A stretch of 64,000 nucleotides of DNA from DAIODI01 sp046349255 (lineage in GTDB: Bacteria; Pseudomonadota; Alphaproteobacteria; Rhizobiales; Aestuariivirgaceae), in assembly GCA_046349255.1 (NCBI GenBank), contig JAXMCR010000004.1, forward strand, positions 853,831 to 917,830, given 5' to 3'. Below the pieces are notes generated by a model. The model made no database searches. It was not told the origin of the DNA and worked only from the letters and a program-made list of their open reading frames with translations. The position numbers and the translations under genes are program-made. Positions 48,706 to 57,923 of the stretch are shown here, one piece after another. The first letter of the stretch is position 1, and each line of letters opens with the position of its first letter.

Positions 48706-48735
48706 CACGGCCTTCGCCGCTTGGCGATGGCCGTG
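48706..48735 (+). terminator. Hairpin after the DUF2092/small peptide pair
   Basis: CACGGCC-T-TCGCC (48706-48718) pairs with GGCGA-T-GGCCGTG (48723-48735) around GCTT, with one T-T mismatch. A short T-rich stretch (ATGCATTTC) follows. It separates this pair from the cox genes. Confidence 0.6.
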
Positions 48736-48969
48736 ATGCATTTCTGGGCGTTCGCTACGGCGAGACATAACGCGCTGAAACGGTACAGATTTTCATCGGC
48801 CGCGCTGTCAACCTGCCTTGACCCTGTCGGGTAACTGACGCACTGTTCGTGCGGGAGCGACATTTCGATTTCCTTGCCCGACACATCCTCGACCGCCTTG
48901 CGAAGCGCTGAACGGGCTCGCGGGCCGTCGATTACCGGACGGCCGGGCATCCGTTTCAGGAGGATCTGC

Positions 48970-49434
<465 letters not shown>

Positions 49435-49482
49435 GGCCAGGACTATCCCGTCCGGCCCGTTATCCTTCAGGAGAGACCAGGA

Positions 49483-51843
49483 ATGAGCTCAACCGGAATC
49501 GGCGCCCGCGTGGCGCGCAAGGAAGACCACCGGTTCATCACCGGCAAGGGTCGCTATACCGACGACATCCATCTGCCGCATGAGACCTACGCCTACTTCC
49601 TCCGCTCGCCGCACGCGCACGCCACGATCAAGAAGATCGACACGAAGGCCGCGCTGAAGGCGCCGGGCGTCCTCACAGTGCTCACCGGCGCGGACGCGGC
49701 GGCCGACAAGATCGGTGGCCTGATCTGCGGCTGGATGATCCACTCGAAGGATGGCTCGCCGATGAAGGCCGGCCCGCACCCGGTGCTGGCGCAGGGCAAG
49801 GTGCGCTACGTGGGCGACCACGTCGCCGTGGTGGTGGCCGAGACTTATGCGCAGGCGAAGGCGGCGGCCGAGCTCATCAACGTCACCTACGGCGAACTGC
49901 CGGCGGTGGTCGAGCCGGGCAAGGCGCAGAAGGCCAAGGCCCAGGTGCACGATGGCATCGCGAAGAACACGGTGTTCGAATGGGCGCTCGGCGACAAGGG
50001 CGCGACGGATGCGGCGTTCGCCAAGGCGGCGCACGTGACGAAGCTCTCCTTCAACAACAACCGCCTGATCCCCAACGCGATGGAGCCGCGCGCCGCCATC
50101 GGTTCCTACGACGCGGGCGAGGACCACTTCACGCTCTACACCACGAGCCAGAACCCTCACGTGGCGCGCCTCGTCATTTCGGCGTTCATCGGCATCGCGC
50201 CGGAACACAAGCTCCGCGTCATCGCGCCGGACGTGGGCGGCGGCTTCGGGTCGAAGATCTTCATCTACGCCGAAGAGGTCGTGGCGCTGTGGGCCTCGAA
50301 GAAGATCGGCGGCCGGCCGGTGCGCTGGACGGCGGAACGCTCCGAATCGTTCCTCTCCGACGCGCACGGCCGTGACCACGTGACGACCGCCGAGCTCGCC
50401 ACGGATGCCAGCGGCAAGATCCTGGGCCTGCGGGTCCACACGATCGCGAACATGGGCGCGTACCTGTCGACATTCGCGTCGTCGGTGCCGACCTATCTCT
50501 ACGCCACGCTGCTCTCGGGCCAGTACAACATCCCGGCGATCTACGCCGAGGTCGACGCGGTCTACACCAACACCGCGCCGGTCGACGCCTATCGCGGGGC
50601 AGGGCGGCCGGAGGCCACCTACGTGATCGAGCGCCTCGTCGAGACGGCGGCGCGCGAACACAAGATGGATCCGGCAGAGTTCCGCCGGAAGAACTTCGTG
50701 ACGCAGTTCCCGCACCAGACGCCGGTGATCATGGCGTACGACGCGGGCGACTACGACGCGTCGATGAAGAAGGCGCTGGAGCTTGCCGACTACAAGGGTT
50801 TTGCCGCCCGCAAGGCGGAAGCCGCCAAGAAGGGCAAGCTCCGCGGCATCGGGTTCTCGAACTACATCGAGGCTTGCGGCATCGCGCCGTCGGCCGCAGT
50901 GGGCTCGCTCGGCGCCGGCGTGGGCCTGTGGGAATCGGCCGAGGTTCGCGTGAACCCGGTCGGCACGGTGGAAATCCTCACCGGCTCGCACAGCCACGGC
51001 CAGGGCCACGAGACGACGTTCGCGCAGCTCGTGTCCGACCGCCTCGGCATCGACATCAACAGCGTGTCGATCGTCCACGGCGACACCGACAAGGTGCAGT
51101 TCGGCATGGGCACCTACGGCTCGCGCTCCGGCGCGGTGGGCATGACTGCGATCTCCAAGGCGCTCGACAAGATCGAGGCCAAGGCGAAGAAGGTCGCCGC
51201 CCACGTGATGGAAGCCGCCGAGGGCGACATCGAGTTCAAGAACGGTTCCTTCACGGTGAAGGGCACCGACAAGAAGATGGCGTTCGGCGAGGTGGCGCTG
51301 GCGGCCTACGTGGCCCACAAGTTCCCGACCTCGGAAGTGGAGCCCGGCCTCAAGGAGGGCGCGTTCCACGACCCGACGAACTTCACCTTCCCGGCCGGCT
51401 GCCACATCTGTGAACTCGAGGTGGACGCCGAGACAGGCGTCGTCTCGGTCGTGAACTGGACGGCGGTCGACGACTTCGGGACGATCATCAACCCGAACAT
51501 CGTCGAGGGCCAGGTGCACGGCGGCATCACGCAGGGCGTCGGCCAGGCGCTGACGGAAGGCGCGGTGTACGACGAGTCCGGCCAGCTCTTGACCGGCTCC
51601 TACATGGACTACTGGATGCCGCGCGCCGACAACGTGCCGTCCTTCAAGCTGGGCTTCACGGAGACGAAATGTCCGTCGAACCCGCTCGGCATGAAGGGCT
51701 GCGGCGAGGCGGGCGCGATCGCGGCGCCGGCCGCGGTGATCAATGCGCTCACCGATGCGCTGGGCGTGCGCGACATCCCGATGCCGGCCACCCCGCAGGT
51801 GGTGTGGCAGACGCTCAACTCCATGAAGAAGGCCGCCGAGTAA
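49483..51843 (+). CDS. coxL: Molybdopterin-binding catalytic subunit, form II CoxL-like
   Basis: A 786-residue large subunit of the xanthine dehydrogenase family. The active-site loop is AYRGAGR at residues 369-375, which marks form II (BMS-type) rather than true CO dehydrogenase, whose loop has a Cys (AYRCSFR). The catalytic Glu is E742 in GCGEAGAIAAP. The N-terminal RKEDHRFITGKGRYTDDI is typical. The physiological substrate is therefore uncertain: an aldehyde, an N-heterocycle, or CO only poorly. It lies 48 bases after coxS with GGAGAG before the ATG. Confidence 0.92.
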   Translation: MSSTGIGARVARKEDHRFITGKGRYTDDIHLPHETYAYFLRSPHAHATIKKIDTKAALKAPGVLTVLTGADAAADKIGGLICGWMIHSKDGSPMKAGPHPVLAQGKVRYVGDHVAVVVAETYAQAKAAAELINVTYGELPAVVEPGKAQKAKAQVHDGIAKNTVFEWALGDKGATDAAFAKAAHVTKLSFNNNRLIPNAMEPRAAIGSYDAGEDHFTLYTTSQNPHVARLVISAFIGIAPEHKLRVIAPDVGGGFGSKIFIYAEEVVALWASKKIGGRPVRWTAERSESFLSDAHGRDHVTTAELATDASGKILGLRVHTIANMGAYLSTFASSVPTYLYATLLSGQYNIPAIYAEVDAVYTNTAPVDAYRGAGRPEATYVIERLVETAAREHKMDPAEFRRKNFVTQFPHQTPVIMAYDAGDYDASMKKALELADYKGFAARKAEAAKKGKLRGIGFSNYIEACGIAPSAAVGSLGAGVGLWESAEVRVNPVGTVEILTGSHSHGQGHETTFAQLVSDRLGIDINSVSIVHGDTDKVQFGMGTYGSRSGAVGMTAISKALDKIEAKAKKVAAHVMEAAEGDIEFKNGSFTVKGTDKKMAFGEVALAAYVAHKFPTSEVEPGLKEGAFHDPTNFTFPAGCHICELEVDAETGVVSVVNWTAVDDFGTIINPNIVEGQVHGGITQGVGQALTEGAVYDESGQLLTGSYMDYWMPRADNVPSFKLGFTETKCPSNPLGMKGCGEAGAIAAPAAVINALTDALGVRDIPMPATPQVVWQTLNSMKKAAE

Positions 51844-51863
51844 TCGGGCGAGGGAGGACACTC

Positions 51864-52658
51864 ATGTACGACTTCAACTACCACCGCCCCGCGAAGGTTG
51901 CCGACGCGGCGGCGCTCCTGAAGAAGGCGAAGGAGGCCAAGCTGATGTCGGGCGGGATGACGCTCATCCCGACGCTGAAGCAGCGGCTGGCGAGCCCGTC
52001 CGACATCATCGACCTCGGCGCGCTCAAGAACAGCGGGATCAAAGCCACCGCCTCGAAGATCACGATCCAGGCGGGGACGCCCCACGCCGAGGTCGCGAAC
52101 GACAAGGAGGTCAAGTCGAAGATCCCCGCGCTCGCCGCGCTCGCCGGCGGCATCGGCGATCCGCACGTGCGCAACCGCGGCACCATCGGCGGGTCGATCT
52201 CCAACAACGACCCGGCGGCGGACTACCCGTCGGCGCTGGTGGCGCTCGGCGCAACCGTCGTCACCAATGCGCGCAAGATCGAGGCCGAGAAATTCTTCAC
52301 CGGCATGTTCGAGACCGCGCTGAAGCGCGACGAGATCGTGACGGCGGTGGAGTTCCCGGTGCCGAAGAAGGCCGGCTACTCGAAGTTCCCGAACCCGGCC
52401 TCGCGCTACGCCATGGTGGGCGTGTTCGTCGCCGACCACGGCAACGGCAACGTCCGAGTGGCGGTGACGGGCGCTGGCCCCTGCGTGTTCCGCCACAAGG
52501 GCTTCGAGAAGGCGCTCGGGACGAAGTTCTCGGCCGACTCGCTGGCGGGCGTCTCGACGCCGGCCGCAAACCTCAACAGCGATATGCACGCTTCCGCCGA
52601 GTACCGCGCCCACCTCGTGGGCGTGATGGCCAAGCGCGCCGTACAGGCGGCGAAGTAA
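51864..52658 (+). CDS. coxM: FAD-binding subunit, CoxM-like
   Basis: A 264-residue medium subunit. FAD contacts are SGGMTLIPTLKQRL (about residues 29-42) and AGGIGDPHVRNRGTIGGSIS (about 93-112). It passes electrons to the external acceptor. The ATG at 51864 follows GGGAGG. Gene order S-L-M differs from the M-S-L order of the classical cox operon of Afipia carboxidovorans. A repeat cluster follows before coxD. Confidence 0.93.
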   Translation: MYDFNYHRPAKVADAAALLKKAKEAKLMSGGMTLIPTLKQRLASPSDIIDLGALKNSGIKATASKITIQAGTPHAEVANDKEVKSKIPALAALAGGIGDPHVRNRGTIGGSISNNDPAADYPSALVALGATVVTNARKIEAEKFFTGMFETALKRDEIVTAVEFPVPKKAGYSKFPNPASRYAMVGVFVADHGNGNVRVAVTGAGPCVFRHKGFEKALGTKFSADSLAGVSTPAANLNSDMHASAEYRAHLVGVMAKRAVQAAK

Positions 52659-52684
52659 GCCGCAAGCTCGCCAATGATCGCAGC

Positions 52685-52716
52685 GATGGCCGGGCTTCGT
52701 CCCGGCCATCGTCGTT
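52685..52716. repeat. Related palindrome after coxM, terminator-like
   Basis: GATGGCCGGG (52685-52694) pairs with CCCGGCCATC (52701-52710) around CTTCGT and is followed by GTCGTTTT. The stem matches the first arm of the dispersed double-palindrome repeats nearby. The T-rich tail means that it could act as the coxSLM terminator. Confidence 0.65.
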
Positions 52717-52759
52717 TTCTCGAGAAATGACAGGCGCCGGCCCCTTCCGCACACGCGCC

Positions 52760-52835
52760 GTCAGGCCAGGCTCGGTCCGGCCATCCTTTTCCGGGGCCGA
52801 AGGAAGAGGATCACCGGCTCAAGGCCGGTGATGAC
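52760..52835. repeat. Double-palindrome dispersed repeat, copy E
   Basis: GTCAGGCCAGG-CTCGGT-CCGGCCATCCTT forms the first, slightly decayed arm. After CCGGGGCCGAAGGAAG comes the intact second arm AGGATCACCGGC-TCAA-GGCCGGTGATGAC. The spacer differs from that of copies A and B, giving a shorter unit (76 bases). Confidence 0.8.
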
Positions 52836-52888
52836 GAGAGGCCCGCTCTCCGGCGCTGGCGCGGTGGAGGCGCGGCAACAAGTCCACC

Positions 52889-52965
52889 GTCATGGCCGGG
52901 CTCGACCCGGCCATCCTTTTCCGGGGCGGAAGAATGAGGATCACCGGCTCAAGGCCGGTGATGAC
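52889..52965. repeat. Double-palindrome dispersed repeat, copy F
   Basis: A complete unit with intact arms GTCATGGCCGGG-CTCGA-CCCGGCCATCCTT and AGGATCACCGGC-TCAA-GGCCGGTGATGAC. The spacer is nearly the same as in copy E (CCGGGGCGGAAGAATG). The 407-base gap between coxM and coxD (52659-53065) holds this unit, copy E and the related hairpin, and nothing else recognisable. Confidence 0.82.
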
Positions 52966-53065
52966 GAGGGGGCGCCCGCATCCCGCCCTCCGAACGTCGC
53001 CTTGAAGCCTCTCGGCCCCGGGTCTATGACGGGCCTCGGCCAAACCCCGATCCCTCGCTGAGCCC

Positions 53066-53989
53066 ATGACGAAACCGCTTCCTGCCTCGATCGACGACAC
53101 GCTGAAGATGCTGAAGGCGGCCGATTACGTGGCCGATCGGGCCCTGGCGACCGTGCTGTTCCTGAGTCTCAGGATGGGGCGGCCGCTGTTTCTCGAGGGC
53201 GAGGCGGGCGTCGGCAAGACCGAGATCGCCAAGGTGCTCGCCGAAGCGCTCGGCCGCGACCTCATTCGCCTCCAGTGCTACGAGGGCCTCGACGTCGCCG
53301 CTGCGGTCTACGAGTGGAACTACTCCGCGCAGATGATCGAGATCCGGCTCGCCGAGGCGGCCGGCGCCACCGACCGCGACCGGCTCAAGGACGACATCTT
53401 CTCCGAACGCTTCCTCATCCGCCGCCCGCTGCTCAAGGCGCTCGAGGGTGCGCCGGGTGCAGCGCCCGTGCTGCTGATCGACGAACTCGACCGTACCGAC
53501 GAGGCGTTCGAGGCGTTCCTCCTCGAGGTGCTCTCCGACTTCCAGGTGACGGTGCCGGAGCTCGGCACCATGAAGGCCGCCGAGCCGCCGATCGTGATCA
53601 TCACGTCGAACCGCACGCGCGAGGTGCACGATGCGCTGAAGCGGCGTTGCCTTTACCACTGGGTCGGCTATCCGGATGCCGAGCGCGAACTCGACATCAT
53701 CCGCGCCCGCAAGCCGAAGGCGCCGGAGACGCTCGCTCGCGAGGTGGTTTACTTTGTGCAGCAGCTTCGCCAGATGGACCTGTTCAAGTCGCCCGGCGTC
53801 GCTGAGACGCTCGACTGGGTCGGCGCGCTCAACGAGCTCGACGCGATCGTCCTCGACCCGCAGACGGTGAACGACACGCTCGGCGTGCTGCTGAAGTACC
53901 AGGACGACATCGTGCGTCTGGAGGGGTCGGAGGCAAAGCGACTCGTCGACCAGATCCGCGCCGAGATCGCATCGATGGCGCGGGTTTAG
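53066..53989 (+). CDS. coxD: MoxR-type AAA+ ATPase, CoxD-like
   Basis: A 307-residue AAA+ ATPase. Walker A GEAGVGKT is at residues 45-52, Walker B is VLLIDELDRTDE, and the sensor is ITSNRTRE. In carbon monoxide dehydrogenase maturation CoxD acts with the VWA protein CoxE in building the Mo-Cu-S active site. In form II clusters the same pair is presumed to mature or insert the cofactor. coxE follows by 3 bases. Confidence 0.9.
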   Translation: MTKPLPASIDDTLKMLKAADYVADRALATVLFLSLRMGRPLFLEGEAGVGKTEIAKVLAEALGRDLIRLQCYEGLDVAAAVYEWNYSAQMIEIRLAEAAGATDRDRLKDDIFSERFLIRRPLLKALEGAPGAAPVLLIDELDRTDEAFEAFLLEVLSDFQVTVPELGTMKAAEPPIVIITSNRTREVHDALKRRCLYHWVGYPDAERELDIIRARKPKAPETLAREVVYFVQQLRQMDLFKSPGVAETLDWVGALNELDAIVLDPQTVNDTLGVLLKYQDDIVRLEGSEAKRLVDQIRAEIASMARV

Positions 53990-53992
53990 CGG

Positions 53993-55282
53993 ATGGCCGG
54001 CGCCGCTCCACCGCCGATCTTCCAGGCGGCGAACCAGAACCGCCCGCCGGGGCCGCCGTCGGGCAAGATCGCCGACAACATCATGCACTTCGCGCGCGTG
54101 TTGCGCGAGACGGGGCTTCCCGTGGGGCCGGGGCAGGTGCTCGACGCCCTCGATGCCGCGACGCTGGGCGGGCTCGGCACGAAGGAGGATTTCTACTGGA
54201 CGCTCCACGCCGTGTTCGTGAAGCGGCGCGAGCACAAGGCGCTGTTCGACCAGGCGTTCCACGTGTTCTGGCGGCGACCGAAGATGATCGAGCAAATGAT
54301 GCAGCTCCTGTTCCAGCAGGTGCGCGTCGAAGGCCATGCAAAGAAGAAGGAGGCGGGCCAGCGCCGCCTCGCCAACGCGATGTTCCAGGACCGGGAGGGA
54401 CAATCGACGCGCGAGCGCCCGCCGGGCGAGATCGAGATCGAGGGCGAGTACTCGGCTTCCGCCGACGAGGTGCTGCGCGCGCGCGACTTCGAGCAGATGA
54501 CGGCCGAGGAGGAGGCGAAGGCGCGCGCCGCGATCGCCCGCATGCGGCTCAACCGCAAGCCGGTGAAGATGCGCCGGTTCGAGGCCTCCTCGCGCGGGCG
54601 CGCCGACCTTCGGCGCACGTTGCGTCGGTCGATGCGCTCGGGCGGCGACATGATCGACCTCCAGCACAAACGTCAGCGTACGCACGAACCGCCGCTCGTG
54701 GTGCTGTGCGACATCTCCGGCTCGTGCGCGACCTATTCGCGGCTCTTCCTCCACTTCCTGCACGCGCTCAAGAACGACCGCGACCGCGTCACCGTGTTCG
54801 TGTTCGGCACGCGCCTCACCAACATCACGCGCGAGCTCGACCGGCGCGACGTGGACGAGGCGCTCGACAGGGTGTCGGGCGCGGTGAAGGACTGGTCGGG
54901 CGGCACCCGGATCGGCCGTACACTGAAGGAATTCAACTGGAAGTGGGGCCGCCGCGTGCTCTCGCAGGGCGCGCACGTGCTGATCATGTCGGACGGGCTC
55001 GAACGCGAGGACACCGAGGAACTCGCCCACGAGATGGCGCGGCTGAAGCGTTCGGCGAAGCGCGTGGTGTGGCTGAACCCGCTCCTGCGCTTCAAGGGTT
55101 TCGAGGCCAGCGCGGCCGGCATCAAGGCGATGCTGCCGTTCGTCGACGAGTTCCGCCCGGTGCACAATCTCGAAAGCCTTGAAGACCTCGCCCGGGCCCT
55201 CACATACTCGAAGGACACCGCACACGATCCGCGCCTGTTCCTGCGCGACGATAACCGGGTCATCTCTGGAGGTGCATCATGA
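53993..55282 (+). CDS. coxE: VWA-domain protein, CoxE-like
   Basis: A 429-residue protein. The C-terminal half is a von Willebrand factor A domain with the MIDAS motif DISGS at residues 240-244 and further metal ligands in WSGGTRIGRTL and IMSDGLE. The N-terminal half is helical and charged (RKMRRFEASS-like segments rich in Arg). It is the partner of the preceding MoxR-type ATPase. Its stop overlaps the next start by 4 bases. Confidence 0.9.
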   Translation: MAGAAPPPIFQAANQNRPPGPPSGKIADNIMHFARVLRETGLPVGPGQVLDALDAATLGGLGTKEDFYWTLHAVFVKRREHKALFDQAFHVFWRRPKMIEQMMQLLFQQVRVEGHAKKKEAGQRRLANAMFQDREGQSTRERPPGEIEIEGEYSASADEVLRARDFEQMTAEEEAKARAAIARMRLNRKPVKMRRFEASSRGRADLRRTLRRSMRSGGDMIDLQHKRQRTHEPPLVVLCDISGSCATYSRLFLHFLHALKNDRDRVTVFVFGTRLTNITRELDRRDVDEALDRVSGAVKDWSGGTRIGRTLKEFNWKWGRRVLSQGAHVLIMSDGLEREDTEELAHEMARLKRSAKRVVWLNPLLRFKGFEASAAGIKAMLPFVDEFRPVHNLESLEDLARALTYSKDTAHDPRLFLRDDNRVISGGAS

Positions 55283-55605
55283 GCGCTGCCGATGAAACCG
55301 TTCTCGACCAGGCCGCCGGCTGGCTGAGGCAGGGCCGCAAAGTGGCAATCGCCACGGTGATCGAGACGTGGGGCTCGGCCCCGCAGCCGGTGGGGAGCCA
55401 GCTCGCCATCGACGCCGAGGGGAACTTCATCGGCTCGGTTTCGGGCGGCTGCGTCGAGGGCGCGGTCGTCAGCGAGGCGCAGGACGTCATCCAGTCCGGC
55501 AAGGCGAAGGTGCTGGCGTTCGGCGTCGCCGACGAGACCGCCTGGGAAGTGGGCCTCGCGTGCGGCGGCAAGATCCGCGTCTATGTCGAGCCGCTCGGCT
55601 CTTGA
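55279..55605 (+). CDS. XdhC/CoxI N-terminal domain protein
   Basis: A 108-residue protein covering only the XdhC_CoxI domain: VAIATVIETWGSAPQPVGSQ, GSVSGGCVEGAVVSEA and the FGVADETAWEVGLACGGKI motif with conserved cysteines (SGGCVE, ACGGK). XdhC proteins bind molybdenum cofactor, help its sulfuration and pass it to the hydroxylase. Here the usual two-domain protein is split; the Rossmann half is the next gene. GTATCAT-type overlap with coxE (4 bases) couples their translation. Confidence 0.88.
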   Translation: MSAADETVLDQAAGWLRQGRKVAIATVIETWGSAPQPVGSQLAIDAEGNFIGSVSGGCVEGAVVSEAQDVIQSGKAKVLAFGVADETAWEVGLACGGKIRVYVEPLGS

Positions 55606-55614
55606 GGATCTTCG

Positions 55615-56310
55615 ATGAAGCGCGACCTCCTCGACGAACTGCTGCGTGCACGGACGGATCGCCGCGCCGTCGCGATGCTCACCGACCTCGAATCGGGCGA
55701 GCAGCGTCTTGTTGCGCGTGAGGCGGTGCAAGGCGAGGCGCTCGCGAAGGAACTCGAGGAGGCGTTCCGCTTCGATCGGTCGGGAATCGTGCGGGCGGCC
55801 GATGGCAAGGAGCTGTTCGTCAACGTCTACAACCCGCCGCTGAAGCTCTACGTGATCGGCGCGGTGCACCTCGCACAAGCGCTCATTCCGATGGCGAAGG
55901 CGGCTTCCTACGACGTCACCGTGATCGACCCGCGCGGCGCGTTCGCGACCGAAGCCCGGTTCCCGGATGTCGAGCTTTATGCCGAATGGCCGGACGAGGT
56001 GCTCGCGGACAAGACGCTCGACGAGCGCACCGCGATGGTGGCGCTGACGCACGACCCGAAGATCGACGATCCCGCGCTCGTCGCCGCGCTCGGCGGCCGC
56101 TGCTTCTACATCGGCGCGCTCGGCTCGAAGAAGACGAACGCCACGCGTCACGAGCGGTTGAAGTCGAAGGGCGTGACGGACAATGCGCTGGCGCGTATCC
56201 ACGGCCCCATCGGGCTGTCGATCGGTGCGCGGGGGCCGGCCGAGATCGCGGTGTCGATCATGGCGGAGATGACGCAGGTGCTGCGGCTCGGCAGCGCAGC
56301 CCGCTCATGA
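55615..56310 (+). CDS. XdhC Rossmann-domain protein
   Basis: A 231-residue protein. The second half is the XdhC Rossmann domain: PPLKLYVIGAVHLAQALIPM (about residues 75-94), VTVIDPRGAFATEARFPDV, ALTHDPKIDDPALVAALGGR, YIGALGSKKTNATRHERL and the ending GPIGLSIGARGPAEIAVSIM. The first 70 residues are specific to this type. Together with the preceding small gene it makes up a full XdhC/CoxI. It lies 9 bases after it and overlaps the next gene by 4. Confidence 0.88.
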   Translation: MKRDLLDELLRARTDRRAVAMLTDLESGEQRLVAREAVQGEALAKELEEAFRFDRSGIVRAADGKELFVNVYNPPLKLYVIGAVHLAQALIPMAKAASYDVTVIDPRGAFATEARFPDVELYAEWPDEVLADKTLDERTAMVALTHDPKIDDPALVAALGGRCFYIGALGSKKTNATRHERLKSKGVTDNALARIHGPIGLSIGARGPAEIAVSIMAEMTQVLRLGSAARS

Positions 56311-57923
56311 GATTCGGCGAGATCGGCATCGCCGACGCCGAAGGCGCAATCCTTGCCCACACCGCCAGGCATGCGGGCGGTGTATTCAAGAAGGGCCGGG
56401 TGCTGACCGCCGCCGACGTCGAGGCGCTGAAGGCCGCCGGCGTCGAGCGCGTGTTCGCCGCGCGCCTCGGCAACGACGACGTGCCGGAGGACGAGGCGGC
56501 CGAACTCATCGCGCGCGCCATCGCGGGCGAGGGGGCGGAGGCGCAGCTGCCCTTCACGGGGCGCGCGAACCTGCACGCAGCGGCCGCCGGCGTCGCGATC
56601 GTCGATGCAGGCCGCGTGCGCGCGCTGAACCGCCTCGACGAGAGCCTGACGCTCGCGACCGTGCAGCCGTTCGACACCGTCGAGGCGCGCCAGATGCTGG
56701 CGACGGTGAAGGTGATCCCGTTCGCGGTGCCGCGCCCCGTGCTGGACGAGGCGCTGAAGCTGATCGCGGAGAAGCCGCTCGTGTCGCTGCGCCCGTTCCT
56801 GTCGCACCGCGCCGGGCTCGTCATCACCACGCTGCCGCAGACGAAGCCGTCGCTCGTCGAGAAGTCGCGCGAGGCGATCGCCGAGCGATTGTCCGCGCTC
56901 GGCTCGACGCTCGGCGAAGTGATCGTCTGCGATCATCGCACGGACGCGATCGCTGCCGGCGTTGAACGCCTCAAATCCTCTGGGCACGATCCGATTCTGG
57001 TGTTCGGCGCCTCGGCCATCGTCGACCGTGGCGACGTGGTTCCGGCCGGGCTGGTCGCGGCGGGAGGCAAGATCGTGCACCTCGGGATGCCGGTCGATCC
57101 AGGCAACCTCCTGATGCTGGGCCGCCTCGACGATCGCGCAGTGATCGGCGTGCCGTCCTGCGCGCGCTCGCCGAAGGTGAACGGCTTCGACTGGGTTCTG
57201 GCGCGCGTCCTTGCAGGGATCGACGTGCGCCCGCAGGACATCATGGACATGGGGGCAGGCGGCCTCCTCGTCGAAATCCCGTCGCGTCCAACCCCCCGCG
57301 AAGGCAAAGGCCCCGTCGTGCAGAAGGCGCCGAACGTTGCCGCCGTCGTGCTCGCCGCCGGGAAGGGCACGCGCATGGGCGCGGACAACAAGCTCCTGAA
57401 GTCGTTCCAAAAAAAGCCGCTCGTGCGCCACGCCGTCGAGGCGGCGATCGCCGCGAAGCTCGATCCCGTGGTCGTCGTCACCGGGCGCGACGCAGAGGCC
57501 GTGCGGGCTGCCGTCGGCGACCTGCCGGTGCGTTGCGCCCAGAACGATCGGTATGCGGACGGGCAGGCCACGTCGCTTTCGGCGGGCGTGGCGGCGCTGC
57601 CGAAGGAGGCCGATGCCGTGGTGGTGCTGCTGGGCGACATGCCGCTCGTGTCTCCTGCCGTGCTCGGCCGGCTCGTTGCGGCATTCAATCCGGTGGAGGG
57701 GCGCGCCATCTGCGTGCCGGTGCACGAGGGACGCCGCGGCAACCCGGTGCTCTTCGCGCGGAGACATTTCGCGGCGATGCAGGAGATCAGCGGCGATGAG
57801 GGCGCGCGGTCGCTGATCCAGCGACATGCTGAAGATGTCGCCGAAGTGCCCGTCGGGGAAAGTTCGATTTTTGCCGACGTCGATACGCCCGAGGCTTTGG
57901 CCGCGCTGGAAGGGGACCGCTGA
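56307..57923 (+). CDS. Molybdopterin-binding domain fused to MobA-like nucleotidyltransferase
   Basis: A 538-residue fusion. The first 335 residues contain a MoeA/MogA-like molybdopterin-binding domain (LVITTLPQTKPSLVEKSREA, ILVFGASAIVDRGDVVPAGL). Residues about 344-538 are a MobA/MocA-type NTP-transferase domain with AAVVLAAGKGTRMG and VVVLLGDMPLVSP. MocA adds CMP to Mo-molybdopterin to give MCD, the cofactor used by CO dehydrogenase-type enzymes. This matches its place after the xdhC genes. ATG 56307 overlaps the upstream stop. Confidence 0.88.
   Translation: MRFGEIGIADAEGAILAHTARHAGGVFKKGRVLTAADVEALKAAGVERVFAARLGNDDVPEDEAAELIARAIAGEGAEAQLPFTGRANLHAAAAGVAIVDAGRVRALNRLDESLTLATVQPFDTVEARQMLATVKVIPFAVPRPVLDEALKLIAEKPLVSLRPFLSHRAGLVITTLPQTKPSLVEKSREAIAERLSALGSTLGEVIVCDHRTDAIAAGVERLKSSGHDPILVFGASAIVDRGDVVPAGLVAAGGKIVHLGMPVDPGNLLMLGRLDDRAVIGVPSCARSPKVNGFDWVLARVLAGIDVRPQDIMDMGAGGLLVEIPSRPTPREGKGPVVQKAPNVAAVVLAAGKGTRMGADNKLLKSFQKKPLVRHAVEAAIAAKLDPVVVVTGRDAEAVRAAVGDLPVRCAQNDRYADGQATSLSAGVAALPKEADAVVVLLGDMPLVSPAVLGRLVAAFNPVEGRAICVPVHEGRRGNPVLFARRHFAAMQEISGDEGARSLIQRHAEDVAEVPVGESSIFADVDTPEALAALEGDR

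Noticed and set aside
49489..51861. 790-codon open frame antisense to coxL
   Set aside because: Shadow of coxL; composition is dominated by Arg, His, Val and Asp.
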